DNA of 64,000 nt, from the NCBI RefSeq assembly GCF_002706375.1, contig NZ_CP017706.1:2108001-2172000 (forward strand), in the 5' to 3' direction. Every line of letters starts with the position of its first letter. Within the stretch, counting starts at the first letter, position 1. Shown one piece after another: positions 36,036-45,949 of this stretch. Origin of the DNA: Lactobacillus amylovorus DSM 20531. Its GTDB lineage: Bacteria; Bacillota; Bacilli; Lactobacillales; Lactobacillaceae. Position numbers and translations under genes: made by a program. A model generated the notes under the pieces. It was not told where the DNA came from. It saw only the letters and a list, made by a program, of their open reading frames with translations, and ran no database searches.

Positions 36036-36565
36036 AAGTGAAAATTTCAGAAATTGGTGAAGTAATAGGTGGAGGAACACCATCTACAAAGAAAGCAGAA
36101 TATTATAAAAAAAGGGGGATTAGTTGGATTACACCCAAAGATTTAAGTGGATATACAAAAATGTATATTTCGCATGGAGCTAGAGATATCAGTGAATCAG
36201 GCTTTAAAAATTCTAGTACCAGAATATTACCTAAAGATACAGTTTTAATTAGTTCGAGAGCTCCAATAGGATATTGTGCTATTGCTGCAAATGACTTAAC
36301 TACTAATCAAGGTTTCAAGAGCATCATTCCAAATAAAAATAAGGTTTTGCCTAAGTATCTTTATTATCTAATGTTGAGTAACAAAGATAATCTTGAACAA
36401 ATAGCATCAGGTTCAACGTTTAAAGAAGTATCAGGCAATGCAATGAAGAATTTCGTTGTTGAGATTCCTAATTTAGAAAAACAGAGAGAAGTAGTAAATA
36501 TTATTGATCCTATTTCAAAAAAAATAGAGTTAAATAATCAAATAAATGATAATTTAGCGGCTTAA
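36032..36565 (+). CDS. hsdS: Silent HsdS N-terminal half (TRD1)
   Basis: A 177-aa half subunit: VKISEIGEVIGGGTPSTKKA, GISWITPKDLSGYTKMY, then EIPNLEKQREVVNIIDPISK and the repeat-encoded LNNQINDNL, ending AA. It has TRD1 only, with a different recognition sequence from the active gene. It overlaps the recombinase gene by 4 bp and may be co-translated. Inversion at copies 3 and 4 of the repeat would fuse it to the TRD2 encoded on the other strand, giving a full HsdS. Confidence 0.85.
   Translation: MKVKISEIGEVIGGGTPSTKKAEYYKKRGISWITPKDLSGYTKMYISHGARDISESGFKNSSTRILPKDTVLISSRAPIGYCAIAANDLTTNQGFKSIIPNKNKVLPKYLYYLMLSNKDNLEQIASGSTFKEVSGNAMKNFVVEIPNLEKQREVVNIIDPISKKIELNNQINDNLAA
36531..36556 (+). 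repeat. hsdS recombination repeat, copy 3 (direct)
   Basis: Identical in 26 of 26 positions to copy 1, at the 3' end of the silent TRD1 cassette. Confidence 0.85.
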
Positions 36566-37111
36566 AAATATTTATTTAATAGTTCTTGCCTTAACTTGCT
36601 AAGTACATTATTTTCCACTTGAATATTGTTAATTTGAAGTTGTATTCTTTCAAACACAGTAAAGATATTATTATCAATAATCGGAACTTCAAAATCATTA
36701 AATAGTTCCTTTCTGTAAAAACTACGTGCACTTCCTGAAGCAGAACCTTTAACTCTTTTATTGATATAATTTACATATTCATAAAGAAGTAGTCCTGGCA
36801 TACGGGAATTTTTAACTCTAAACCTCCACATATTTTGATTTTGTAAGGACGGTAAGACATTGGACGTTATAAAGCCTGTTTTACCAATGCTAGCTCCGAC
36901 CATTACTAAAACTGTATCAAATTTTTTAAAAGCAAATTTTTTATACTCATTAAAGTTGTCTTGATCAATATATACTACATCAAATTTATTAAATAAATGG
37001 TTGCTGCCAATATTTTTAGTTCGTAAGATCAAGAGCTGCTTTTGTGCAACATATTCTTTGCTTTTAAATGCATATCCATTCTGAATTGTAGCTATATTTG
37101 ATAGTTTAGTA

Positions 37112-38071
37112 CGCGTGGTGCTAGTTAAATCGTTTTAGTTAATAAAAAAGTCCAATCGGACTAGACTCAAGTTGTAGTATCAAAAAGAAAAGAGTCTGAT
37201 CTGATTGAACTGCCTTAAGCTTAAGCGTTTTAGCCACCATTTACAAGTTAGTTTTAAAGATTTAGTGATAATTTGTCGGCACTGGTATCGTTTGTATGCA
37301 CCGGCTGAGTTTACTCATCGGCGAAATATTGATCAAATTAAAACTACGGACAGTCTGATTTTGGCTTTACTTATCTGGCAAGCTAAGACAGGAATTGAAT
37401 CACAAAGAAGATTCTGTGAATGTTTCAATTGTTTATCACACTCACGTTTTAATCGGCGTTCACGTCAGCTATTGCAATTGATTTATCAGATACGGCAAGA
37501 AATGAATAAAAAGGTTGACCTGAATGGACAGTTCTTGATCATTGACAGCTTTCCGGTACCTGTTTGCCAACCAATTCGCAACTATCGTGCTAAAATTTTT
37601 CGCGGTTATGCCAACATTGGTTATAAGGCCACCAAGAAAATTTACTTCTATGGTTTCAAAGTTCATGCTATTGTTAGCGATGACGGTTACATTCTTGATT
37701 ATGTCGTAACAAAGGCATCAGTTCATGATGCCAGGGAGACAGTTGAACTGATAGAAAATACCCATCCATCTAATTACTATCTTCTTGGCGACGAAGGCTA
37801 TTTAGGCAAAGAACTGCATCAACAGCTAAAACAAATGGGTTATGAACTTTGGACACCATATCGTAAAAATATGACAGGAGCTAAAAAGCACAATGATCAT
37901 CAATTGATGGCTATTCGCAGAACAATTGAAAGCGACTTTTCGCTTCTGACCTATTACAATGCCGAGAACAATCGAGCACGTAGTCTGATAGGCTTTCAAA
38001 GCCGGTTGGAAATTGCAATTTTAGCTTATAATTTGGCTTATTGTCTAGAACGATTTAACTAGCACCACGCG
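37112..38071 (+). mobile_element. IS982-family insertion sequence, complete
   Basis: A 960-bp element with the same inverted repeats as the 14891 copy. The 10-bp duplication TAGTTTAGTA flanks it at 37102-37111 and 38072-38081, which defines the true IS ends. Confidence 0.95.
37205..38062 (+). CDS. IS982 transposase
   Basis: A 285-aa transposase, intact, with the same catalytic segments as the 14984 copy and only a few substitutions. Transcribed opposite to the hsdS cassette that it interrupts. Confidence 0.92.
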   Translation: MNCLKLKRFSHHLQVSFKDLVIICRHWYRLYAPAEFTHRRNIDQIKTTDSLILALLIWQAKTGIESQRRFCECFNCLSHSRFNRRSRQLLQLIYQIRQEMNKKVDLNGQFLIIDSFPVPVCQPIRNYRAKIFRGYANIGYKATKKIYFYGFKVHAIVSDDGYILDYVVTKASVHDARETVELIENTHPSNYYLLGDEGYLGKELHQQLKQMGYELWTPYRKNMTGAKKHNDHQLMAIRRTIESDFSLLTYYNAENNRARSLIGFQSRLEIAILAYNLAYCLERFN

Positions 38072-38127
38072 TAGTTTAGTAGTATCTTTATTAATTTGCT
38101 TTGTAAAAATTACATTAGCTAACTCAA

Positions 38128-38142
38128 GTAAATTATCATTTA
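38128..38142 (-). repeat. hsdS recombination repeat, copy 4 (inverted)
   Basis: GTAAATTATCATTTA; complement TAAATGATAATTTAC is shared with copy 1 at 34369-34383, encoding the NDNLLEL border of the inverted TRD2 cassette. Confidence 0.8.
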
Positions 38143-38218
38143 ATCCATTAACCATGGTCAAAGCCTTCATTATTAGCTAAAATGAAATTATAAGTTTAGT
38201 AATAGGAGATCTTAGACT

Positions 38219-41200
38219 ATGAAAAAGAGTGCATATTTATCAGAAGAGGACTTAGAAGATTTAGCACTCGATAGACTCAAAGAAATTGGCTATCAAGTTC
38301 TTAAGAGTGAAAGTTATACAAAAGCAAATTCTGAAATAGACGCTGAGCGAGGAAAAGATCCAGAAAATTCGATCTTAAAACCTCGCCTTTTGGCGTCCTT
38401 AAAAAAATTAAACCCAGGATATAGTGATAAAGTTTATAAATCTGCATATAAGCAATTTGTTAAGCTTGCTGACAATCCTGATTTAATGATTAATAACCAC
38501 CAGTTACATAAGTTAATTATTGGTGGAGCTAAAGTAAAAATGTCAGAAAAGGGACAGCAACGAACTGTAACTTTGTATCCAATTGATTTTAAAAATATTG
38601 ATAATAATGATTTATTAGTTACTGATCAATTTACATCAAAATACGGTGACAATAGTCGTCGAATAGATGTTTCTATTTTTATCAATGGACTGCCTTTAGT
38701 TACTTTTGAGCTCAAGAATATGAGTAATGAAAAGACCACCATAGAAGATGCATATAACCAACTCCAAACTTATAAAGCGGAAATCCCAAATTATATGCAA
38801 TATAACGAGATTTTGATTATATCTGATGGAGTAAATGCTCAGGCGGGTACTTTGACTTCTGGATTTGATAGGTTTATGCGTTGGCGCGCACCTAAACAAG
38901 TAAGTGATCTTTCAGATCTTCAACTTGAAACAATGATTAGGTATATGTTAAATCCAAAAGACCTGCTTAATCTTATTCAAAATTTCATTATTTTTGAAAC
39001 TAATGGTGATAAAACTATAAAAATTGTAGCTGCTTATCATCAGTATTATATGGTGAATAAAGCTGTTCTTGCGGCAAAAAGGACCTTAGCTAATCCTAAT
39101 GATAAAAGAATAGGCGTGGTTTGGCATACAACTGGTTCAGGTAAATCACTATCAATGGTATTTTTCTCAGGTATTGTTTCAAGAAAGCTAGGTAACCCAG
39201 CAATTTTGGTGCTTAATGATCGAAACGATTTAGATGATCAACTTTTTGAGACTTTTGATAAAGCTCATGAATATCTTCAGCAAAATCCAGATCATGCTGA
39301 AAATAGTGAAGAAGTACGAGATTACATGTCACGAAATTCTGGTGGTATCGTCTTTAGTACAATTCAAAAATTCTCACCTGATTTTGAAAAAGGTGAAACT
39401 AAAATGCCAGTATTGACGAAACGATCTGATGTTATTGTTATAGCTGATGAGGCACATAGAACGCAATATGGCTTAGAAGCTAAAATAACTAAAAATGGAC
39501 TTCGGTATGGATATGCAAAATACTTGAGAGATGCTTTGCCTAATGCTTCATTTATTGGATTTACTGGTACTCCGATTAACTTAGCTGATAAGTCAACTAC
39601 TGCAGTATTTGGTAAGTATATTGATATTTATGATATAACCCAAGCTGTTAATGACCATGCGACTGTGCGTATTTATTATGAAAGTCATGTTATTCCGCTC
39701 AAGTTAAAAAAAGGATCGGAAGAAGAATACAAACGTTTAATTAAAGATGTTGGATTGAATGATAATCCGGATGAACCGGATAATATTCGAAGAAATAAAG
39801 AATTTACACGATTAGAGGTTTTAGCAGGTTCTAAGCCTAGACTTGAGAAAATTGCTAGACATTTTATTAAACATTTTGCAGCTCGTAGAAAAGAAGAATT
39901 TGGCAAAGCAATGATTGTTGAATTATCTCGTCAAAATGCTGTTCGTTTATATAATGAAATAATAAAATTAAAACCTAATTGGGCTAGTGATGATATTAAT
40001 AAGGGAAAGATAAAAATTATAATGACGACATCAGCCTCTGATGGACCTGAATTAGCTAAATTTAAGACTTCCAAACATGATCGAGCTATTCTAGAAAAAC
40101 GAATGAAGGATAATAATGATGAGCTTTCTGTAGTCATTGTCGTTGATATGTGGTTAACGGGATTTGATTCACCAAGTCTTAATACGATGTATATTGACAA
40201 ACCAATGCATGGGCATAATTTGATCCAGGCTATTGCTCGCGTTAACCGAGTATTTAAAGATAAGGATAGTGGATTAATCGTTGATTATATTGGAATAGCT
40301 GATCAATTAAAATCAGCTTTAAGTTTCTACTCTAAAACAGATCAAAATCAAGTAGGTATTGATGTTAATAAAGCATTGAATTTATTAAAAGAAAAATTTG
40401 AAATTATCAAGAATGATTTTCTTTACGGTATTGATTATTCCGAATTTGATTCTAATAATTCGGCTGAGCGGATACAAACTGTTACTAAAGTTGCCAATGA
40501 AATCCTAGCTGAAGATAAAGAAACACAACAGAAGTTTTTAGATACTGTGTTAGAGGCACAAAAAGCTTTTGCTTTGGTATCGACTTTTGATGAAGCACAA
40601 AAAATGGCGCCAGAAATTGCATTTTTTGTCACGGTTAAAGCTTTTATTAATAAATTAAATAATGCTGGATCTGTTTCAGGTGGCAGTAAACAAACAAATG
40701 ATTCTAAAATTGTAAAATATCGTATTAGACAATATTTAGATCAGTCTATAATTTCAGAACCATATGTAGATATATATAAAGATATGGGGCTTGAAAAGCC
40801 TAATTTAGATGTCATTTCGGATGAATTCTTAAAAAAGATTCAAAAGATGCCAGAACAAAATATTGCTATTATTGTTCTACAAAAATTACTTGAGGGTAAA
40901 ATAAAATCTTATCAAAGAAAGAATCTAGTTCAAGGTAAGAAATTTAATGACATGCTTAAGGATGCAATTGAAAAATATAATGTAAGAGGGATTACAAGCG
41001 AGATTGTCATTCGTGAATTAATTGAAATGGCAAAAAAGATGAATGCAGAGCAAGAAAAAGGAAAAGATCTGGGTTTATCTGATGAAGAAATTGCTTTTTA
41101 CGATGCTCTAGCAAATCATGAAAAGGCAGTTCAAGTTCTTGGAGAAGAAAAACTTCATATAATTGCAGCTGAATTAGTAAAAATTGTGAAAAAAGAATCA

Positions 41201-41362
41201 GGAGTTGATTGGCAACGACGTAGAAATGTTCAAGCTAAAATGAGAGTTGCAGTAAAACATCTTCTTAGAAAATACGGATATCCACCTGATATTGCTCCTA
41301 AAGCTGTTGATACTGTTGTTAGTCAAGCTGAAAGATTGGCTTCGAATGAATCTGAAGATTAA
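38219..41362 (+). CDS. hsdR: Type I restriction endonuclease subunit HsdR
   Basis: A 1047-aa translocase/nuclease. The N-terminal PD-(D/E)xK nuclease has IDVSIFINGLPLVTFELKN. SF2 helicase motifs follow: Walker A HTTGSGKSLSMVF, DEAH-box IADEAHRTQYG, motif III GFTGTPINLAD, motif VI QAIARVNRVF. The C-terminal helical region contacts the methylase. Full family length, no break. It has its own AGGAGA site and is separated from hsdM-hsdS by the recombinase and cassettes, so is probably transcribed independently. Confidence 0.95.
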   Translation: MKKSAYLSEEDLEDLALDRLKEIGYQVLKSESYTKANSEIDAERGKDPENSILKPRLLASLKKLNPGYSDKVYKSAYKQFVKLADNPDLMINNHQLHKLIIGGAKVKMSEKGQQRTVTLYPIDFKNIDNNDLLVTDQFTSKYGDNSRRIDVSIFINGLPLVTFELKNMSNEKTTIEDAYNQLQTYKAEIPNYMQYNEILIISDGVNAQAGTLTSGFDRFMRWRAPKQVSDLSDLQLETMIRYMLNPKDLLNLIQNFIIFETNGDKTIKIVAAYHQYYMVNKAVLAAKRTLANPNDKRIGVVWHTTGSGKSLSMVFFSGIVSRKLGNPAILVLNDRNDLDDQLFETFDKAHEYLQQNPDHAENSEEVRDYMSRNSGGIVFSTIQKFSPDFEKGETKMPVLTKRSDVIVIADEAHRTQYGLEAKITKNGLRYGYAKYLRDALPNASFIGFTGTPINLADKSTTAVFGKYIDIYDITQAVNDHATVRIYYESHVIPLKLKKGSEEEYKRLIKDVGLNDNPDEPDNIRRNKEFTRLEVLAGSKPRLEKIARHFIKHFAARRKEEFGKAMIVELSRQNAVRLYNEIIKLKPNWASDDINKGKIKIIMTTSASDGPELAKFKTSKHDRAILEKRMKDNNDELSVVIVVDMWLTGFDSPSLNTMYIDKPMHGHNLIQAIARVNRVFKDKDSGLIVDYIGIADQLKSALSFYSKTDQNQVGIDVNKALNLLKEKFEIIKNDFLYGIDYSEFDSNNSAERIQTVTKVANEILAEDKETQQKFLDTVLEAQKAFALVSTFDEAQKMAPEIAFFVTVKAFINKLNNAGSVSGGSKQTNDSKIVKYRIRQYLDQSIISEPYVDIYKDMGLEKPNLDVISDEFLKKIQKMPEQNIAIIVLQKLLEGKIKSYQRKNLVQGKKFNDMLKDAIEKYNVRGITSEIVIRELIEMAKKMNAEQEKGKDLGLSDEEIAFYDALANHEKAVQVLGEEKLHIIAAELVKIVKKESGVDWQRRRNVQAKMRVAVKHLLRKYGYPPDIAPKAVDTVVSQAERLASNESED

Positions 41363-41381
41363 TTTATAAGAAAGTGCATCT

Positions 41382-43160
41382 ATGTCAAATACAAACAAAA
41401 GTTATAGTGTAGACCACACTAATGTAGGAACATTACTTCATTGGATTGAAGAAGACAAAATAGGTCTCCCAGAAATGCAACGACCTTTTGTATGGAAGTC
41501 AGTACAGGTTAGGGATTTAATTGACTCATTATATCGAGGATATCCTATTGGTTTTATTGTCACTTGGCAAAATCCTGATGCTGCATTAAAGAATGGTAGT
41601 AAAGGTCAAAATAAAGAAATTATTATTGACGGCCAACAGAGAATCACAGCTTTAAAGGCAGCATTAGAAGGGCATAAAATAGTTGATGATAAGTATTTGT
41701 CTAAACGAATTTATATTGCATTTAATCCAACTACTGAGGAATTTGCTACTAGAAGTGCTGCTATTGCAAAAGATCCTAAATGGATTCCAGATATATCAAT
41801 TTTTAATCAACCTAGTTTTGATGAATTTGAATACGTTATTAATAATAGTCAAAGTTTAGGATTACCTGGTAATAAACTTAATGCAATTATTCAAAAGTTA
41901 AAAGCAATTTCTGAGTCTGAAATTGGAGTTATTAATTTAGATAGTAAATTACCAATTGATCAAGTAACTGATATTTTTAATAGAATTAATCAAAAAGGGA
42001 CAAGACTATCATCGGCTGATTTTGCTATATCAAGATTATCTTCTGATGTGACACATCATGGTAATGATTTGAGAAAAGAAATTGAATACTTCATTCAAAT
42101 TTATAATGATGCTGCATTAGCCGATAATATTAAGCAAATGGATCCAGATTTTGCAGATTCAGAGTACTATCAGCATATTGCTTGGGCTAAAAATGAGAAT
42201 ACTACGATTTTTGATCCAGATTTTGGTGACTTATTACATATTTGTTTAGGAATTGGCTTTCTTCGTGGTCGATTATCACAATTAATAAGTTTAATTTCAG
42301 GACGTGATTTTGAAACTAAAACTTATACAGAGGAGGCAATGGCAAAGTCATATCAAAAATTAAATGAAACAATTCAATATGTATTAAACGAGAGCAATTT
42401 TAAACGCTATATTTTATTGTTAAAGAGTTTAGGTATAGTGGATAAAAGTTATGCTAAGTTGCCTGATTCTTACACTAATTTTGGCTACATTCTTTATTTG
42501 TATTTGAAAAAGTATACCAGTTTTAATAATGATGAGATAGAAAAATATACTAAACAGTGGATCTTAATGTCAGCCTTAACTAAACGCTATGGTTCAAGTC
42601 CGGAGACAGGATTTGATAAAGACTTACGTTTATTAGTTGAAAATAATTCTAATAATCAATTGGTTGAATTTTTTAACAATGTAATTACAGATAATTTAAC
42701 TGATGAATTTTGGAATTTGACTTTACCTAATAATCTTGTGGCACAAACTACTCAACTGACAAATTGGCGAATTTTTCAAATGTCACAAATACATGCTAAA
42801 AGTCATGCTTGGTTAGAAAAAGATAAATTTACAGCAGATACTATTAACGAACAAGGAAATATTCATCATATTTTTCCAAAAGCATATTTACGTAAAAATG
42901 GTTTTAAACAAAGTGAATATAATCAGGTAGCAAATTATGTTTGGATAACGCAGCCACGAAATCTTGAGATAGGCGATAGAGCACCTAAAGACTATATGAC
43001 AGATATGGAAACTACCAAGTATCATTCTGGTGAAAATGATCAGGCTAATGCAATTCCAGCAGATTTAAATGAATTGGATTATCACCAATACAATCATTTC
43101 TTAAATGAACGTCGTAAATTAATGTCACAGAATATTAGGAAATTCTTTAATAGTTTATAA
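41382..43160 (+). CDS. DUF262/HNH protein, GmrSD-like
   Basis: A 592-aa protein. The DUF262 N-terminal domain has LPEMQRPFVWKSVQVRDLID and the ParB/Srx-like DGQQRITALKAAL nucleotide-binding motif. The C-terminal domain has NIHHIFPKAYLRKNGF and ITQPRNLEIGDRAPKDYM, an HNH nuclease pattern. This architecture is that of GmrSD-type modification-dependent (type IV) nucleases and relatives that cleave phage DNA with modified bases. It starts 19 bp after hsdR and likely shares its transcript, extending defence to modified phages. Confidence 0.87.
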   Translation: MSNTNKSYSVDHTNVGTLLHWIEEDKIGLPEMQRPFVWKSVQVRDLIDSLYRGYPIGFIVTWQNPDAALKNGSKGQNKEIIIDGQQRITALKAALEGHKIVDDKYLSKRIYIAFNPTTEEFATRSAAIAKDPKWIPDISIFNQPSFDEFEYVINNSQSLGLPGNKLNAIIQKLKAISESEIGVINLDSKLPIDQVTDIFNRINQKGTRLSSADFAISRLSSDVTHHGNDLRKEIEYFIQIYNDAALADNIKQMDPDFADSEYYQHIAWAKNENTTIFDPDFGDLLHICLGIGFLRGRLSQLISLISGRDFETKTYTEEAMAKSYQKLNETIQYVLNESNFKRYILLLKSLGIVDKSYAKLPDSYTNFGYILYLYLKKYTSFNNDEIEKYTKQWILMSALTKRYGSSPETGFDKDLRLLVENNSNNQLVEFFNNVITDNLTDEFWNLTLPNNLVAQTTQLTNWRIFQMSQIHAKSHAWLEKDKFTADTINEQGNIHHIFPKAYLRKNGFKQSEYNQVANYVWITQPRNLEIGDRAPKDYMTDMETTKYHSGENDQANAIPADLNELDYHQYNHFLNERRKLMSQNIRKFFNSL

Positions 43161-43174
43161 GTCAACTGCACTAA

Positions 43175-43220
43175 TAAAAAATGATATCAATGCAGCATGC
43201 AAAGATATCATTTTTCTTTT
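43175..43220 (+). terminator. Defence operon terminator
   Basis: AAAATGATATC/GATATCATTTT with a T-run, 15 bp after the DUF262 stop. Confidence 0.88.
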
Positions 43221-43356
43221 ATCTCAAATTCTCATCTTTAAAATCAATTACATTACCGATAACAAAAACTGCTCAGCTGTGGATCTTCTTAATACTCTTC
43301 TAATATCTACAGCAATAGAAAAAAGGCCGCTTTTCTTTGTATATCACTAGTACTAT
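43221..43356. other. Noncoding spacer
   Basis: AT-rich sequence in which I see no ORF, RNA structure or operator. It ends at the inverted repeat of an IS256 remnant. Confidence 0.5.
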
Positions 43357-43575
43357 GAAACTGTCAAATTTTTTGTGTAAATAGATTTTTCTCGTAGATC
43401 GATTTTTTAATCTTTTATTTAATCAAAGTAGGATTCTAAGGTATCCTGAACCTGACCAAAGCCTTTGTGGATTCGATTGAAATAGCGTTCGTTGTAGCTC
43501 ATTGCCTGAATGCCAATAAAAGTATTAAGCGACTGTTCAGTTGGAAACTCTGCTTTAGGCTTAGCTTTACGCTTA
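43357..43575 (-). mobile_element. IS256 3' remnant
   Basis: Starts with the IS256 terminal repeat GAAACTGTCAAATTTTTTGT and encodes, on the minus strand, the transposase C-terminus (KAKPKAEFPTEQSL, TFIGIQAMSYNERYFN). Homology ends at 43575. A relic of a second IS256 copy. Confidence 0.88.
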
Positions 43576-43596
43576 CTTTAAAATTCATCATTAAAT

Positions 43597-43637
43597 TAAA
43601 AAATCGACTTACCTTAAAAGTGAGTCGATTTTTTTAT
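43597..43637. terminator. Terminator, bidirectional
   Basis: AAAAATCGACTTA/TGAGTCGATTTTT stem with A and T tails, located at the 3' end of the minus-strand ATPase gene. Confidence 0.85.
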
Positions 43638-44825
43638 TTGGTTAAAAAGTCAATTATGTGAATGACAGGGATGCCATCAATATTACCAACGTCGTCCCAA
43701 TTGTTAGTAATGATTATCTTTTGATAACCAGTAGGTAAGTGCAAGAAATTATCAGATTCACGAGTACTATTTTCGGGAATCTGATCTGTCACTTGAATGT
43801 ATTTTACATCCGTATCCTTTTGAGCTACAAAGTCAATTTCTTTATCATTATATTTACCGACAAAGACTTCATAACTACGACTAAGTAATTCAAGATAAAC
43901 TAGGTTTTCAATCTTAGAACCGCGATTAATATTTTTTCGTTGTAATTGTGATCTAATGAAGCCTAGATCGACAACATAATATTTACCTTGACCTCGTAAA
44001 TATTTTTTTCCGCGAATATCAAAACGAGGAACTTTATAAAACAGAAAAGCATTATGCAATAGTTCAAGATAATTTTCAATCGTATTGTTGCTTACTTTAA
44101 GACCTGAAGACCGCAGAGTATTGGCAATTTTGTTAATGCTGATCAATTGACCAGTATTGCTTAAAAGGTATAATGCAATTCTTTCCAAAACTTCAGTGTT
44201 CTTAATAGTAGCTCGACCAGCGACGTCTCTTAACAAAATACTATTATAAATTCCTGATAAAACGTCACGTTTTAATTGAGAATTTGTTTGTAAAACTACG
44301 GAAGGAAAACCACCGTATTCGAGATATTCGCTTAAATGCCGTGCGGGATCGGTATTCTCTAGTTTCTTGAAATACAAGAATTCTTTGAAGGTTAATGGTA
44401 GCATTTTTATTTCAACATATGGACCAGTTAAGTAAGTGGCCATCTTTCCAGAGAAGTGATGCATTAGAACCAGTAACATAGATGTCGGAATCAAATGCAA
44501 TTCTATGCCCATTAATTAATTTTTGCCATTCTGAAACTTCTTGAATTTCATCGAATAATAAATATACTTTTTTATTTGCAACTACCTTATCTTTTAGATA
44601 TTTATACAAATCTTTGTAAGATAATAAATCGAAAAACTCAGGATTTTCAAAATTAATATAAATAATCTGATCTTCGTCTACGCCCATGCTTAAGAGTTTA
44701 TCTTTAATCATCAATAATAAATAACTTTTTCCAGATCGACGTACACCAGTAATAATTTTGATAAATTCAGTATTTATCATAGGTTCAATCCGTTTTAGAT
44801 ATAAAGGTCTGTCAATAGGTTTCAT
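43634..44825 (-). pseudogene. AAA ATPase with DUF4143 domain, frameshifted
   Basis: N-terminal segment: Walker A ITGVRRSGKSYLLLMIK, Walker B VYLLFDEIQEVSEWQK and sensor DIYVTGSNASLL. There a small indel (near 44450, in a CT-rich stretch) shifts the frame; the next frame continues SGKMATYLTGPYVEIKMLPL and ends after the DUF4143 nuclease-like domain (VYLELLSRSYEVFVGKYNDK, EIDFVAQKDTDVKYIQV). Restored length is about 395 aa, normal for this family. Function of the family is unknown, with suggestions of toxin or defence roles. Confidence 0.85.
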
Positions 44826-44855
44826 TTGATTTTCTCCATACTGAAAATTAGAGTA

Positions 44856-44886
44856 CTAAAAAAGACTTACTTTTGAAGTAAGCCTT
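44856..44886 (-). terminator. Terminator of C39-like gene
   Basis: On the minus strand, GGCTTACTT/AAGTAAGTC forms a stem, followed by six T residues. Confidence 0.82.
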
Positions 44887-44902
44887 ATTCTTTTTATTCA
44901 AA

Positions 44903-45940
44903 TTAATAACTCAATGCACGGTGACCATCGAGTGCCCAGTGACGTTGGAACGTTGCTACACTCATTGAACGCTTAGTACCAGTCCACGGATCATTGTAGT
45001 ACAAAGTGTTACCGTGGTAACCGGTGAGGGCAATGGCATGGTTAGAAAAACCATCGAACCAGCCAACCCAAGCCACAACTAGGTGAGAACGAATCAGCTT
45101 TTTCTTAATTGCTGCAATGCTGCAGCCAGTCATATTGGTGGCAGTGCCAAGGTAGTGCTTAACCACAGGCTTAACGCCATTTGGTGCGACCCAGAAGCCC
45201 AACGGAAACTTCTTATAAGGTGAACCGATGAAGCCTTTGTTAGGGTTGAGGCTGCGTGGCATGATTTTTGCTGCTTGATCTTTAGTAATGTTCTTACCAG
45301 CAAAGTTGATCATCATTGTTACAGCGGTGATTTCACAACCAGTAGGCATTTCAGGACGCTGGCAAATTACCTTAGCATAATTCTTAATACCTGTGATATT
45401 GCCGGATTTGTTGATCCAGTAGTAGGCGCGACTAGTCTTGGTATTCTTGAACTTGCGCTTGCCATCCTGACCAAAGTAACCGTAATTGCTTTGCTTGGGA
45501 ATCTTACGGACTTTGGTGAGCATAGCACCATTTTTGTCGAACAAGTACCAATCCTTGTCGATCTTCTTCAAACCCTTGGTTGGCTTGTTGTTGACCACAT
45601 AGTAGCGCTTGCCGTTTTGACTAACCCAACGAGCTTTGGGCTTAGGTTGAGTTTTAGCCTCAAGTTGCTTATTAGTAGTAGATTCGTTTTTTTCAGGTTC
45701 CTTGTTTTCAGTCTGATTCTGGTTTTCATTCTTGTTTTGACTAGAGTCAGTATAACTTGAACTATTTGGATCCTTCGTATTTAAATTATTGTTTGAGTTA
45801 TTAGTATTTGAATTTGAACTATTATTAGCGGTAGTTTGGTTTGCGCTTGTTGTAGTATCGGCTAAAGCAGTCTGACTAGTAGTGAGCATTAAACCGGCGC
45901 TAAATAAAGTTGCTAAAAGGATTAATTTTTGATGTTTCAT
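44903..45940 (-). CDS. Secreted C39-family cysteine peptidase-like protein
   Basis: A 345-aa exported protein. The signal peptide ends ALA before DTTTSANQTT; a Ser/Asn/Thr-rich linker (28-100) follows. Residues about 104-185 hold cell-wall/choline-binding-like repeats (GKRYYVVNNKPTKGLKKID, DWYLFDKNGAM, YYWINKSGNITGI). The C-terminal Peptidase_C39_2 domain has catalytic Cys202 (EMPTGCEITAV), His301 (FSNHAIALTGYHG) and Asp317 (YYNDPW). It likely cleaves peptides at the cell surface. It starts just 10 bp after the NlpC/P60 gene and is probably co-transcribed with it. Confidence 0.85.
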   Translation of the reverse strand: MKHQKLILLATLFSAGLMLTTSQTALADTTTSANQTTANNSSNSNTNNSNNNLNTKDPNSSSYTDSSQNKNENQNQTENKEPEKNESTTNKQLEAKTQPKPKARWVSQNGKRYYVVNNKPTKGLKKIDKDWYLFDKNGAMLTKVRKIPKQSNYGYFGQDGKRKFKNTKTSRAYYWINKSGNITGIKNYAKVICQRPEMPTGCEITAVTMMINFAGKNITKDQAAKIMPRSLNPNKGFIGSPYKKFPLGFWVAPNGVKPVVKHYLGTATNMTGCSIAAIKKKLIRSHLVVAWVGWFDGFSNHAIALTGYHGNTLYYNDPWTGTKRSMSVATFQRHWALDGHRALSY

Positions 45941-45949
45941 TTTTCCTTA

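Larger units (their letters stand above)
36562..38155 (-). pseudogene. hsdS: Silent inverted HsdS C-terminal half (TRD2), split by IS982
   Basis: On the minus strand, MVNGLNDNLLELANVIFTKQ (38155 down) continues to KDTTK at the IS982 insertion (37112-38071) and resumes exactly in frame as KLSNIATIQNGYAFKSKEYV, NIGSNHLFNKFDVVYID and so on to VLSKLRQELLNKYF, stop at 36562. Removing IS982 and one 10-bp duplication restores an uninterrupted TRD2 cassette of about 210 codons. It faces the other hsdS pieces, as expected for an invertible store. As long as IS982 remains, inversion would install a disrupted subunit. Confidence 0.88.

Noticed and set aside
43467..43661. Plus-strand ORF of 64 codons
   Set aside because: It is the reverse strand of an IS256 remnant plus a terminator.
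45275..45760. Plus-strand ORF of 161 codons
   Set aside because: It lies entirely antisense to the C39-like gene, has no ribosome site and no recognisable protein features.
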